The notes below the pieces were generated by a model. The model made no database searches. It saw nothing but the letters and a program-made list of their open reading frames with translations, and was not told the origin of the DNA. From the NCBI RefSeq assembly GCF_014192105.1, contig NZ_JACHXK010000007.1, positions 186,001 to 250,000 on the forward strand: DNA of 64,000 nt. Direction: 5' to 3'. This DNA comes from Paenibacillus phyllosphaerae. Lineage in GTDB: Bacteria > Bacillota > Bacilli > Paenibacillales > Paenibacillaceae. Position 1 is the first letter of the stretch; each line of letters begins with the position of its first letter. Below are positions 24,023 through 31,850 of this stretch, piece by piece. Both the position numbers and the translations under genes were made by a program.

Positions 24023-25297
24023 TTAATCGTTCGGGTATCTGGATTCTCGGGCAGCTGCAGCTTCATTCTGCTCGTTCGCAACCTCTAAACCATAGTCGTT
24101 CGCCAGCGCATGCAGACCGCCGAAGAAACCTTTGCCGATCGGATTGAACTTCCAATCGCCCCTGTAGCTATACAATTCCGCGACAACGAGGGCCGTCTCG
24201 TTCGTTAATGAGTCCCCGCAGCGGTAGTACATCAGCTCTCGGCCTGTTGAAGGGTCCTTCACCCGGATCGTAATCTCAGCGACCTCGCGGAAGAAATGTT
24301 CCCGCACTTCGCCTTCGTAGATGGATAGCGTGAATGCGATCTTCTGGATCTGCGCGGGAAGGTTCGGATAGGCCAGCACGAATCGCGCTTGGCTTGGTTC
24401 TGGCTTCGAGTAAGAGAGCGAACCATTGCGCTCTTCGGGATGGCCGTAGAAGATGCAATCCTCATCCTGCCTGCATTTGCCGTCGCTATGAAGCAAGAAC
24501 GCGGTGGCATCCAGCTCGATCGCGGGATTCATCGTTCTCCATGTCACTTCAATCACTAACTTCCCGGTTGCCAGCCCTTTGGTTACGTCGACTCTCTGAC
24601 CCGTGGCTAGCTGAAGCGCTTGGCTAGGTTCAGGGAGGATAGACGCGGCAGGTTTCGGTTGACGGACGGCCGCCGGTTCTTTACGGGCCGGCTTGCGTTT
24701 AAGTTTGGCAGCTGGCGCAGAGAATGGGGCATAGCCGCCCGGATACATTCTTCCGACTTTCCACCCTTCATCGGCGGATAATCGGAGCAGATCCGATGAA
24801 CCCTTTTGTTCCATGATTCTGAGCAATAGAATGGCAGCGGCCCGGGCATCGTCCAGCGCATCATGATGTTTCAGCCGGATTCCGTAAAGCTCGGCCATTG
24901 CGTTAAGTCTGTATGAAGGCAAATCGGGCAAGAGCCGTTTACTGACCGCATACGTGCAGAAGTATTGAAAGGTCGGGTAGGGCAAGGAAGCTTCGTCAAG
25001 GCAATACCGCAATACGCTCATATCGAACGAGGCATTGTGTGCGACTACATGCCGATCGCGCAAGAGCGGGGAGATCTCGGGCCAAATCTCTCGAAACGTA
25101 GGTTGTCCGGCTACCATGGCAGGCGTGATGCCGTGTATCCCGATATTCACGGCGTCGAAGCGCTGCATCGGATTGATCAACCAGACTTGCTCTTTCACGA
25201 TTCTGCCTCCGCTTACTTGCACCAGCCCGAGCGAGCAGGCGCTGGAACGGTTCGAATTGGCGGTCTCGAAGTCAATGGCTACAAACTCCATATTCAT
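24023..25297 (-). CDS. DnaQ-like 3'-5' exonuclease fused to a TerD domain
   Basis: A 424-residue soluble protein with two domains. Residues about 1-170 are a DEDDh exonuclease: Asp9 and Glu11 in FVAIDFETA, HNASFD in the second motif, and a final motif in LKHHDALDDARAAA with the catalytic His and Asp. A Lys/Pro-rich linker runs to about 215. Residues about 225-410 are a TerD/CABP-like domain: VTKG, VEVTW-type strand, LDATAFLLHSDGKC, DEDCIFYG, VLAYPNLP, FTLSIYE, then ALVVAELYSYRGDWKFNPIG and GGLHALANDYG, with the acidic loops expected to bind calcium. TerD proteins belong to tellurite or stress-response systems that have been linked to DNA processing. ATG 25297 follows AAGGAGATATA. Monocistronic, with no other ter genes in the window. 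Confidence 0.9.
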   Translation of the reverse strand: MNMEFVAIDFETANSNRSSACSLGLVQVSGGRIVKEQVWLINPMQRFDAVNIGIHGITPAMVAGQPTFREIWPEISPLLRDRHVVAHNASFDMSVLRYCLDEASLPYPTFQYFCTYAVSKRLLPDLPSYRLNAMAELYGIRLKHHDALDDARAAAILLLRIMEQKGSSDLLRLSADEGWKVGRMYPGGYAPFSAPAAKLKRKPARKEPAAVRQPKPAASILPEPSQALQLATGQRVDVTKGLATGKLVIEVTWRTMNPAIELDATAFLLHSDGKCRQDEDCIFYGHPEERNGSLSYSKPEPSQARFVLAYPNLPAQIQKIAFTLSIYEGEVREHFFREVAEITIRVKDPSTGRELMYYRCGDSLTNETALVVAELYSYRGDWKFNPIGKGFFGGLHALANDYGLEVANEQNEAAAARESRYPND

Positions 25298-25471
25298 TAT
25301 ATCTCCTTATGTTGCTATCAAATGCAAAGTTGGATGATCCATGAGAGACGGTAGATAAGTATGATTAAGTATATAAATCTTGCGCGGAGTTGGCTAGCCA
25401 AGACGTAATGTAAAATTATGCCGAAACGAGACAGACTAGCGGGAAATCTTTTCTTGAAATCAAATTACAAG

Positions 25472-25500
25472 TTGACAACTCGGAATTGTAGTTTTATTAT
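25472..25500 (+). promoter_or_regulatory. Distal promoter P1 of the amino-sugar operon
   Basis: A perfect -35 TTGACA (25472-25477) and -10 TATTAT (25495-25500) with a 17 bp spacer. Confidence 0.65.
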
Positions 25501-25517
25501 TTAAACGAGCTCGAGTG

Positions 25518-25534
25518 ATGAAATATTGTTTCAT
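25518..25534. promoter_or_regulatory. Operator-like inverted repeat O1
   Basis: ATGAAATATTGTTTCAT: 6 bp arms ATGAAA and TTTCAT around 5 bases, just downstream of P1. It matches O2 (25747-25763) at 14 of 17 positions. The GAAAT...TTTC pattern suits a small dimeric repressor; the RpiR-type regulator encoded in the operon is the natural candidate. Confidence 0.55.
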
Positions 25535-25684
25535 AATTCAACCGACAAGAATCCTACTGGACAAACCAATGGTTCTCGATCCGACTAATGACTTATGGTG
25601 GGCGCGCAAGCGGCTGCAATTTGTCTTAATCGTGATTGGAGGCCATTTTTTTTATGGAATGCCGCTCCGATCATGGAAGAATAG

Positions 25685-25715
25685 TTGACTTCTGCGTTAA
25701 AAAAGAATTTACAAT
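25685..25715 (+). promoter_or_regulatory. Proximal promoter P2 of the amino-sugar operon
   Basis: TTGACT (25685-25690) with TACAAT (25710-25715) at 19 bp, or TTTACA (25708-25713) at 17 bp. Weaker than P1. Confidence 0.45.
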
Positions 25716-25746
25716 TGGCATCTTATTACGTAGAATGAGGTTAGAT

Positions 25747-25763
25747 ATGAAATAATATTTCTT
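25747..25763. promoter_or_regulatory. Operator-like inverted repeat O2
   Basis: ATGAAATAATATTTCTT: arms GAAAT and ATTTC around 3 bases, downstream of P2. It is the second copy of the O1 motif. Confidence 0.5.
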
Positions 25764-25832
25764 AAACAGCGAACGATAATGAAATTTAGTTACCAAGAGA
25801 AAGCACTTATTCATTCGGGAGGTACGGGGATC

Positions 25833-27173
25833 ATGAAAAAGTCTGTCAGTACAATGCTAATGGTCATTCTGCTAACTATCCTTGCAGCATGCGGCAATAA
25901 CGGCGGCAATGGAGCGAACGAAGGCGCAGCGTCTTCTGCCGAGGCTGCGAATACCGCAACTGAATCGGAGACGACGGCAGCTCCGGAAGCTACTTCGGAA
26001 GAAGCGGTCCGGCTTACGATCGGCAGCTGGCGAACCGAGGACAAAGCCGCTTATGACAAGATCGCCGCTCAGTTCCATGAGCAGAACCCGACTATTACCG
26101 TCGAATTCGCGCCGACCAAGAACACGGAGTACAACACGGTGCTGAATACGCAATTGATGACGGGCGAAGGGCCGGATATTATCCACCTGCGGCCCTATGT
26201 GGCAGGCAAACAGGTTGCCGATTCGAACTTCCTCGTGCCGCTGGACGGAACGCCGGGGCTCGAGCAGATCCCGTCCGAGCTGTTGATCGCGGCAACCGGT
26301 TCAGACGGCAAAGTATACGGAGCGCCGATCCTGAAGAATGCCTCGCTGATCCTTTACAACAAGCAGCTGTTCGACAAGCTGGGGCTTACGGAGCCGAAGA
26401 CGTGGGATGAATTGATACAGACGGCCGAAGCGCTTAAGAGCAATAAGATCGTGCCGTTCGCCTTCGGCTCCAAGGAAGGTTGGATCCTCTCGCTAACGCA
26501 CGGAGCGATCGGACCGGTCGCCTATGGCGGCAACGACTTCGTCAAGCAGATCACGACTGGCCAGACCAATTTCACGTCGCAGGCCTTCACGGATTCCGTT
26601 CAGCTGCTGAAGGATCTGGAACCCTACTATCCGGATAACTATGAGGGCATTGGCATGGACGATATGCGCAATCTATTCGTTACCGAGCAGGCCGGCATGA
26701 TGATCATGGGGGATTGGGAGATCGCCGTTATGCGCAAAATGAACCCGGATCTTCAGATCGACGCCTTCCCGGTTCCGACGAAAGACGGCCAAGCGAGCGT
26801 CTCGACTTGGGTCGACGGCTCGTTCGCGATCAACGTCAACTCCAAGCATCAGGAGGCAGCCAAGAAGTTCATCGCATTCGCGCTGACCGAGTCGTTCGGC
26901 ACGACGCTGAGCAATGAATTGGTTCGCCAGAGCACGATACCGTCGGTGCAATCCGGCGACGAATTGATCAAGAAGATCGCAAGCTTCTCGAACGATGCGG
27001 CCATTGCGACGCCGTACATGTTCAATGTATACTTCGCAGCAGGCAACCCGTCTTCGAAGACGGCGTTCGAAACGAGCGTTCAAGGCTATTTGCTCGGCAA
27101 GCTGAAAGTCGAGGACGTAGGCGCAGAAGTTCAGAAAAGCGTGGATACCTGGTTCAAACCGCTTAGCCAATAA
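25833..27173 (+). CDS. Carbohydrate ABC transporter substrate-binding lipoprotein (amino-sugar operon)
   Basis: A 446-residue family-1 extracellular solute-binding protein. ATG 25833 follows GGGAGGTACGG; a longer frame from 25779 has no ribosome site. The signal peptide KKSVSTMLMVILLTILAAC is lipidated at the Cys in LAAC, then an Ala/Glu/Thr-rich tether reaches about residue 55. The mature protein begins VRLTIGSWRTED and carries the family-1 pattern FHEQNPTITVEF, MTGEGPDIIHLRPY and VPLDGTPGLEQIP. The operon also encodes an RpiR regulator, a BadF-type amino-sugar kinase and MurQ, so the ligand is probably N-acetylmuramic acid, GlcNAc or a muropeptide-derived sugar. This is inferred from context. 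Confidence 0.9.
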   Translation: MKKSVSTMLMVILLTILAACGNNGGNGANEGAASSAEAANTATESETTAAPEATSEEAVRLTIGSWRTEDKAAYDKIAAQFHEQNPTITVEFAPTKNTEYNTVLNTQLMTGEGPDIIHLRPYVAGKQVADSNFLVPLDGTPGLEQIPSELLIAATGSDGKVYGAPILKNASLILYNKQLFDKLGLTEPKTWDELIQTAEALKSNKIVPFAFGSKEGWILSLTHGAIGPVAYGGNDFVKQITTGQTNFTSQAFTDSVQLLKDLEPYYPDNYEGIGMDDMRNLFVTEQAGMMIMGDWEIAVMRKMNPDLQIDAFPVPTKDGQASVSTWVDGSFAINVNSKHQEAAKKFIAFALTESFGTTLSNELVRQSTIPSVQSGDELIKKIASFSNDAAIATPYMFNVYFAAGNPSSKTAFETSVQGYLLGKLKVEDVGAEVQKSVDTWFKPLSQ

Positions 27174-27212
27174 CAAGGATTGATCGTAATCACTCAAGGA
27201 GGAATCAGCCCA

Positions 27213-28052
27213 ATGAAAGGCGCGTTAGTCAGCATGGAAGCCGCGTTAGATACGCTCAGCAGCATGGAGAGGCAGGCAGCCAAATATATAATCGAACACC
27301 CTTCGGAGGTCGTGAACCTGTCGGTACAGCAATTGGCGCTTCGCGCCGAGGTGAGCGAAGCGACAATCGTGCGGCTGGCGAAGTCGCTCAAGTTCAAGGG
27401 CTATACGGACCTGAAGCTGAGGATCTCCGCCGATCTCTCCGCAGCGGGGGAAGGCATTACCGATTATCAGCCGTTCAAGGTCGGCCACTCCATCCAGGAG
27501 CTGATGGAGAGCGTCACCAACAACAATATCAAATCGATCCATGACACGATGGACGTCATCGACGTCGAAGCGGTCGCCCAAGCGGTCGAGAGTTTGAACG
27601 CAGCGCGGAAGATCGCGGTATTCGGCGTCGGGGCTTCTTCCATAATCGCGGAGGATTTCAGGCTCAAGGTGAACCGGATCAACAAGTGGTGCGAATCCGC
27701 CAGCAGCGGAGATATGCAGGCGGTCGTCGCCGCCAATTTAAGCCAGCAGGACGTCGTGATCGGCATCTCCTATTCCGGGAATAACCAGGATGTGCTTCAC
27801 GCGCTTAAGCTGGCTAAGGCGAATGGGGCGAAGATTATCTCACTGACCCACTTCGGCATTAACCCGATCTCCGAGCTGTCGGATATTCAGCTGTACACGA
27901 GCTCGCTCGAGCAGAATTTCCGCAAAGGCGCCATGGCGTCGCGCATCGCGCAGCTCAACGTGATCGACATGCTCTATGTCGGCATGGTCGTCCAGAATTA
28001 CGAATCGAGCACGGCATCCATCGAACGGACCCAGAACGCGGTTCGGCGGTAA
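27213..28052 (+). CDS. MurR/RpiR-family transcriptional regulator
   Basis: A 279-residue regulator starting at ATG 27213 after AAGGAGGAATC. Residues 1-77 are the RpiR helix-turn-helix domain (LSSMERQAAKYIIEHPSEVV, LALRAEVSEATIVRLAKSL, FKGYTDLKLRI). Residues about 115-260 are a SIS sugar-phosphate isomerase-like domain (IAVFGVGASSIIAEDF, VVIGISYSGNNQDVLHALKLA, AKIISLTHF), which would bind a phosphorylated sugar such as MurNAc-6-phosphate or GlcNAc-6-phosphate. It lies between the binding-protein and permease genes. It probably acts on the O1 and O2 repeats upstream of 25833; whether as repressor or activator is not visible. Confidence 0.92.
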   Translation: MKGALVSMEAALDTLSSMERQAAKYIIEHPSEVVNLSVQQLALRAEVSEATIVRLAKSLKFKGYTDLKLRISADLSAAGEGITDYQPFKVGHSIQELMESVTNNNIKSIHDTMDVIDVEAVAQAVESLNAARKIAVFGVGASSIIAEDFRLKVNRINKWCESASSGDMQAVVAANLSQQDVVIGISYSGNNQDVLHALKLAKANGAKIISLTHFGINPISELSDIQLYTSSLEQNFRKGAMASRIAQLNVIDMLYVGMVVQNYESSTASIERTQNAVRR

Positions 28053-28079
28053 TTCTTCCTTACGGAGGCTTCCTATCCT

Positions 28080-29030
28080 ATGAGCCATAACGCAGTGAAC
28101 GAGAGCGTCAAAGGTTCCGGCAGCAGGTGGCAGCAAGTCGTCATACACCTTTTCCCCCTGCCGGCGCTCGTTATCTATTCGGTTGTTATCGTCTACTCGA
28201 TGGTCGCGGCGTTCGGCTACAGCTTCTTCTCCTGGAAAGGCTTGACCCGGGACGCGTTCGTCGGCTTGGACAACTTCGTCACGCTGTTCACCCAAGAGCC
28301 CTATAACGAGACGTTCTGGAACGCGCTCGGCCATAACGCCTATTATTTCGCCCTGGAGATGGTCGTCCAGAACGGCATCGCATTCATGCTCGCCTACGTT
28401 CTCTATACGAAGGTGAAGGGTGCCGAATGGTTCAAATCCGCCATCTTCCTGCCGCGGCTGTTGTCGGTCATCGTCATCGGTTTCTTGTGGAAGCTCATTC
28501 TCAATCCGAACACGGGCGTGCTGAACACCTTCCTCAAGACGATCGGGCTGGACAGCTGGGCGATGTCCTGGCTGGGAGATCCCGATACCGCGCTGACGTC
28601 CATCATCATGGTCAACAACTGGTTCGGCGTCGGCTTCTCGCTATTGATCTGGCTGGCAGGCCTCCAAGCGATTCCGGCCGAAATCGTGGAGGCCGCTCGC
28701 CTTGAAGGCGTGAAGGGCCTCAAATTCATCCGGATGATCGTCGCGCCGCTCATCGTGCCGTCATTCGTCATCATTACCGTATTCAGCTTCATTCACGCGT
28801 TCGAGGCCTTCGAACTTGTCTATGCGATGCAAGGGTCGCAAGGCGAACCTTACATGTCTACCGACACCCTTGCTACGTACTTCTATCGCAATGCCTTCGG
28901 CGGCACCTCCGGCGGAGATTCCGTCTCCATCGGGCTCGGGTCGGCCCTCGCTGTCATCATGTTCGCGATCATCAGCGTCGTCTCGACCGTCTTTATGAAC
29001 GTTACCCGCAAATATGAAGTCGAACTATGA
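28080..29030 (+). CDS. Carbohydrate ABC transporter permease, MalF type
   Basis: A 316-residue membrane protein with six predicted helices, of the family-1 sugar permease group. A hydrophilic N-terminus precedes HLFPLPALVIYSVVIVYSMV. FFSWKGLTRDAFVGLDNF is the typical first external loop, and EIVEAARLEGVKGLKFIRMI is the EAA loop that contacts the ATPase. ATG 28080 follows TACGGAGGC. It is 27 bases after the regulator. It would pair with the damaged permease gene that follows. No ATPase is encoded here; as is common in Bacillales, a shared MsmX/UgpC-type ATPase (for example the one at 40525) could energise it. Confidence 0.92.
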   Translation: MSHNAVNESVKGSGSRWQQVVIHLFPLPALVIYSVVIVYSMVAAFGYSFFSWKGLTRDAFVGLDNFVTLFTQEPYNETFWNALGHNAYYFALEMVVQNGIAFMLAYVLYTKVKGAEWFKSAIFLPRLLSVIVIGFLWKLILNPNTGVLNTFLKTIGLDSWAMSWLGDPDTALTSIIMVNNWFGVGFSLLIWLAGLQAIPAEIVEAARLEGVKGLKFIRMIVAPLIVPSFVIITVFSFIHAFEAFELVYAMQGSQGEPYMSTDTLATYFYRNAFGGTSGGDSVSIGLGSALAVIMFAIISVVSTVFMNVTRKYEVEL

Positions 29031-29051
29031 TCAGGGGAGGTGACCTGTGCC

Positions 29052-29876
29052 TTGCGACCGACAACTTCCATCCGAACTTTGCAATACGCGATCATTGCGC
29101 TATTCTCGCTTACCGGCATCGCGCCGATAGCGCTTATGCTGCTCTAATCGCTCAAATCCAATATCGAGATCATCAAGAACCCGTTGTCTCTGCCGACCAG
29201 CTTCAGGCTTGCTTCCTATGAGGAGCTGTTCCGGCAGCTACCGTACGGCCGGTACTTCTTCAACAGCGTGCTCGTGACGGGCGTATCCGTGCTCGCGATT
29301 CTGGTGTTCGGCTCTCTCGCTTCCTATTATATATCCCGGTATTCGTTCCGCTGGAATCCGTGGCTGTACATGTACTTCCTGGCCGGCATGATGATACCGG
29401 TGAAGCTGGGCGTCGTACCGTTGTTCATGCTGATGCGCCAATTGCATCTGATCAACACACCTTGGTCGCTCGTCCTCATTTATTCCGGCATCGGCATTCC
29501 GCTGGCCATCCTTATTCTAACCGGCTTCTTCAAGACGATGCCGACCGAGATCGAGGAGGCGGCCCGGATCGACGGCTCCTCGGAGCTGGGCATTCTGTTC
29601 CGGGTGCTGATCCCGCTCATGAAGCCGGCGCTGGGTACCGTCATGATCATCCAGTTCATCAACATCTGGAACGACTTCTTCTTCCCGCTCCTATTCGCGC
29701 AGAAGGAATCGGTGAAGACGCTGCAGATCGGCATGATGTCGCTGTTCGGCGAATATTCCACCGACTGGAGCGTGCTCTTCGCAGGGTTAACGGTCGCTTC
29801 ATTGCCGATGATGATCCTGTTCCTCTTCGCCTCCAGACAATTCATGGAAGGACTGACGGCCGGTGCGGTCAAATAA
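29052..29876 (+). pseudogene. MalG-type sugar permease interrupted by an in-frame TAA
   Basis: Reading from TTG 29052 (after GGGGAGGTGACC) gives a normal first helix (LQYAIIALFSLTGIAPIALM), then TAA at 29145-29147 as codon 32, then SLKSNIEIIKNPLSLPTSF and a full MalG-type remainder to 29876. Family members have an uninterrupted LLxSLKxxxEI here, so the stop replaces one residue, such as Tyr or Thr. Without it the protein would be 274 residues. The downstream part includes the EAA loop EIEEAARIDGSSELGILFRV and the C-terminal RQFMEGLTAGAVK typical of MalG proteins, undamaged. A restart at TTG 29184 would lose helix 1 and lacks a ribosome site. Genuine nonsense mutation, stop read-through or a base-call error are all possible. 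Confidence 0.82.
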
Positions 29877-30894
29877 GGCATTCACGACAAGGCTGCATGT
29901 AGGAATCGACGGAGGCGGAAGCAAGACCGCCTGCCTCGTCGGCGATGAGGAGGGGAACGTCCTTGCTTGCGAGGAAGGCGAGTCCTCGAACGTCAAATCC
30001 AGACCGCGCGAACAGGTCGAGGAGACGCTGTTATCGCTTATTCGCGGCACGGTCGCACGCGCCGGAGGCGCGATAGAAGATATAGGAAGCGTAACGCTTG
30101 GTCTTGCCGGAGGGCATCGGCCAGCCGACAAGCAGCGGATGACCGATTTTCTGAAGCCCTATCTGCCTCCTTCAGCTTCTATTCAAGTGCACAACGATGC
30201 GGAGACGGCTCTGGCCGCGGGAACCTGGGGGCAGGCTGGCATCGTGCTGATCGCCGGCACGGGCTCAATCGCGCACGGCTATCTGCCTGAACGGGATTGC
30301 GGGGTCCGGGTTGGCGGATGGGGCTATCTGCTCGGCGATGAAGGCAGCGGGTACGATATCGGCAGGCAGGCTCTCATGGCGGTAACTCGCCATGCGGACG
30401 GGATAGATGAAGCCGCGATGTTCAGCGAGGCGGTGCTCCGGCATCTGTCCATCCGCGATCCGCAGCAGCTGGTCGACCGATTCTATGAGTCCGGCAACGC
30501 GCGCAAAAGCATAGCCCAGCTCGCCAGGCTCGTCATCGACATGGCTGCGCAAGGCGATGAAACGGCAGCGCGAATCGTGCAGCAAGCGGCTCAAGACTTA
30601 AGCCGTCTCGCCGTGACGGCGCGGCGGAAGATGGAAGAGGCGGCAGGGGGAGATCTGAAGGAGATACCGCTCGTGCTGGCAGGAGGTTTGTTCGGCAGCG
30701 AATTCTTCACCGAGCAATTCATGGGAACGATCCGTTCACGGATGAGCGGCAGCGCGGTTCATACGCTGCGGCATCCTCCCGTCATCGGCGCTTATGTCCT
30801 CGGCCTGATCCAATCGGACGTCCAACTGGCGGAGTCCACCATTCACTCCATATTGCGGACTTGGGGAGACACAGAAAGGAAGATCGAATCATGA
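29863..30894 (+). CDS. N-acetylglucosamine/N-acetylmuramate kinase, BadF/BadG family (MurK-like)
   Basis: A 343-residue kinase of the ASKHA fold. LHVGIDGGGSKTACLV (about 11-26) is the phosphate-1 motif, AETALAAGTWGQAGIVLIAGTGS contains phosphate-2, and VLAGGLFGSEFF the adenosine motif. It would phosphorylate imported GlcNAc or MurNAc at position 6. Relatives in clostridia (MurK) act on MurNAc and sit beside murQ, as here. GTG 29863 overlaps the end of the permease gene and follows GGAAGGA. The stop codon overlaps the murQ start, so the two are translationally coupled. MurNAc versus GlcNAc preference cannot be read from sequence. Confidence 0.88.
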   Translation: MRSNKAFTTRLHVGIDGGGSKTACLVGDEEGNVLACEEGESSNVKSRPREQVEETLLSLIRGTVARAGGAIEDIGSVTLGLAGGHRPADKQRMTDFLKPYLPPSASIQVHNDAETALAAGTWGQAGIVLIAGTGSIAHGYLPERDCGVRVGGWGYLLGDEGSGYDIGRQALMAVTRHADGIDEAAMFSEAVLRHLSIRDPQQLVDRFYESGNARKSIAQLARLVIDMAAQGDETAARIVQQAAQDLSRLAVTARRKMEEAAGGDLKEIPLVLAGGLFGSEFFTEQFMGTIRSRMSGSAVHTLRHPPVIGAYVLGLIQSDVQLAESTIHSILRTWGDTERKIES

Positions 30895-31799
30895 AAGAAG
30901 CCATGACGAGTCTCGTTACCGAACAGACGAATGCGAGCAGCGCCATGCTGGATCAGTTATCCGTCGGCGAGATTATTCAATTGATGAATCAAGAGGATCT
31001 GACGGTCGCGCACAGCGTACAGCACCAGCTGCCTTCCATCGAACGGACGATCGAAGCGATCGCGGAAAGAATGGCGGCAGGTGGCCGATTGTTCTATATT
31101 GGCGCAGGCACGAGCGGCAGGCTCGGAACGCTCGATGCGTCCGAATGTCCGCCAACCTTCGGCGTTGACCGCAGCCTGGTGAACGCGATCATTGCCGGCG
31201 GGCCTGATGCCCTCGTGCAAGCGATCGAGAATGCCGAAGACGATGCCGACGCGGGCAGACGGGATATCGCGGCGCGCGTAACGGATAAGGATGCGGTCGT
31301 CGGCCTGGCTACGAGCGGCACGACGCCTTACGTATTGGGCGCCGTCGCAGAAGCCAAGCGCATCGGCGCGGTTACGGCAGCAATCTCCTGCAACCAGGGG
31401 ACGCCTCTCTCCGCGGCGGTAGATTATCCGATCGAGATCCCCGTCGGACCCGAAGTCATCTCCGGATCTACCCGACTGAAGGCGGGAACGAGCCAGAAGA
31501 TGGTGCTCAATATGATTTCCTCCGCCGTCATGATCCGCATGGGCAAAGTATATGGCAATCTGATGGTCAACGTGCAAGCGAGCAACGAGAAGCTGCGCCA
31601 ACGCGTCGTGCGCATCGTCATGCAAGCCACCGGCGCGGACGAAGGAGCGGCGCTCCGTTATAGCGAGCAAGCAGGAGGGGACGCGCGTATCGCGATCCTG
31701 ATGCTCAAGTTCGGGCAGTCCCGTGCGGATGTCGAGGCAGTGCTCGGGCGAACGAACGGGCATTTTCGGCAAGCCGTGGAACTGCTGGAGGGAATGTAA
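30891..31799 (+). CDS. murQ: N-acetylmuramic acid 6-phosphate etherase
   Basis: A 302-residue SIS-domain lyase that removes D-lactate from MurNAc-6-phosphate to give GlcNAc-6-phosphate (peptidoglycan recycling, cytoplasm). YIGAGTSGRLGTLDASECPPTFG contains the family signature with catalytic Glu85. GLATSGTTPYVLGAV, GPEVISGSTRLKAGTSQKMVLN and the C-terminal helical segment ending REAVELLEG-like (here RQAVELLEGM) complete the pattern. ATG 30891 overlaps the kinase stop (ATGA), with AAAGGAAG upstream. With the kinase and the ABC importer it forms a MurNAc uptake and breakdown pathway. Confidence 0.96.
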   Translation: MKEAMTSLVTEQTNASSAMLDQLSVGEIIQLMNQEDLTVAHSVQHQLPSIERTIEAIAERMAAGGRLFYIGAGTSGRLGTLDASECPPTFGVDRSLVNAIIAGGPDALVQAIENAEDDADAGRRDIAARVTDKDAVVGLATSGTTPYVLGAVAEAKRIGAVTAAISCNQGTPLSAAVDYPIEIPVGPEVISGSTRLKAGTSQKMVLNMISSAVMIRMGKVYGNLMVNVQASNEKLRQRVVRIVMQATGADEGAALRYSEQAGGDARIAILMLKFGQSRADVEAVLGRTNGHFRQAVELLEGM

Positions 31800-31850
31800 C
31801 TTTTAACGTGCAGCAATAACAGGTCCATAATCATGAGGGAGAGGGATATG

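Larger units (their letters stand above)
25298..25832 (+). other. 535 bp regulatory region before the amino-sugar operon
   Basis: No plausible gene on either strand. It is AT-richer than its surroundings and contains two promoter-like elements, each followed by a related inverted repeat (see separate entries). A G-rich segment near 25598-25650 shows no recognised riboswitch core. Confidence 0.6.

Noticed and set aside
29027..29221. Separate small gene overlapping the first permease stop
   Set aside because: The frame is not hydrophobic and has no family match; the adjacent frame gives a normal permease N-terminus broken by TAA.
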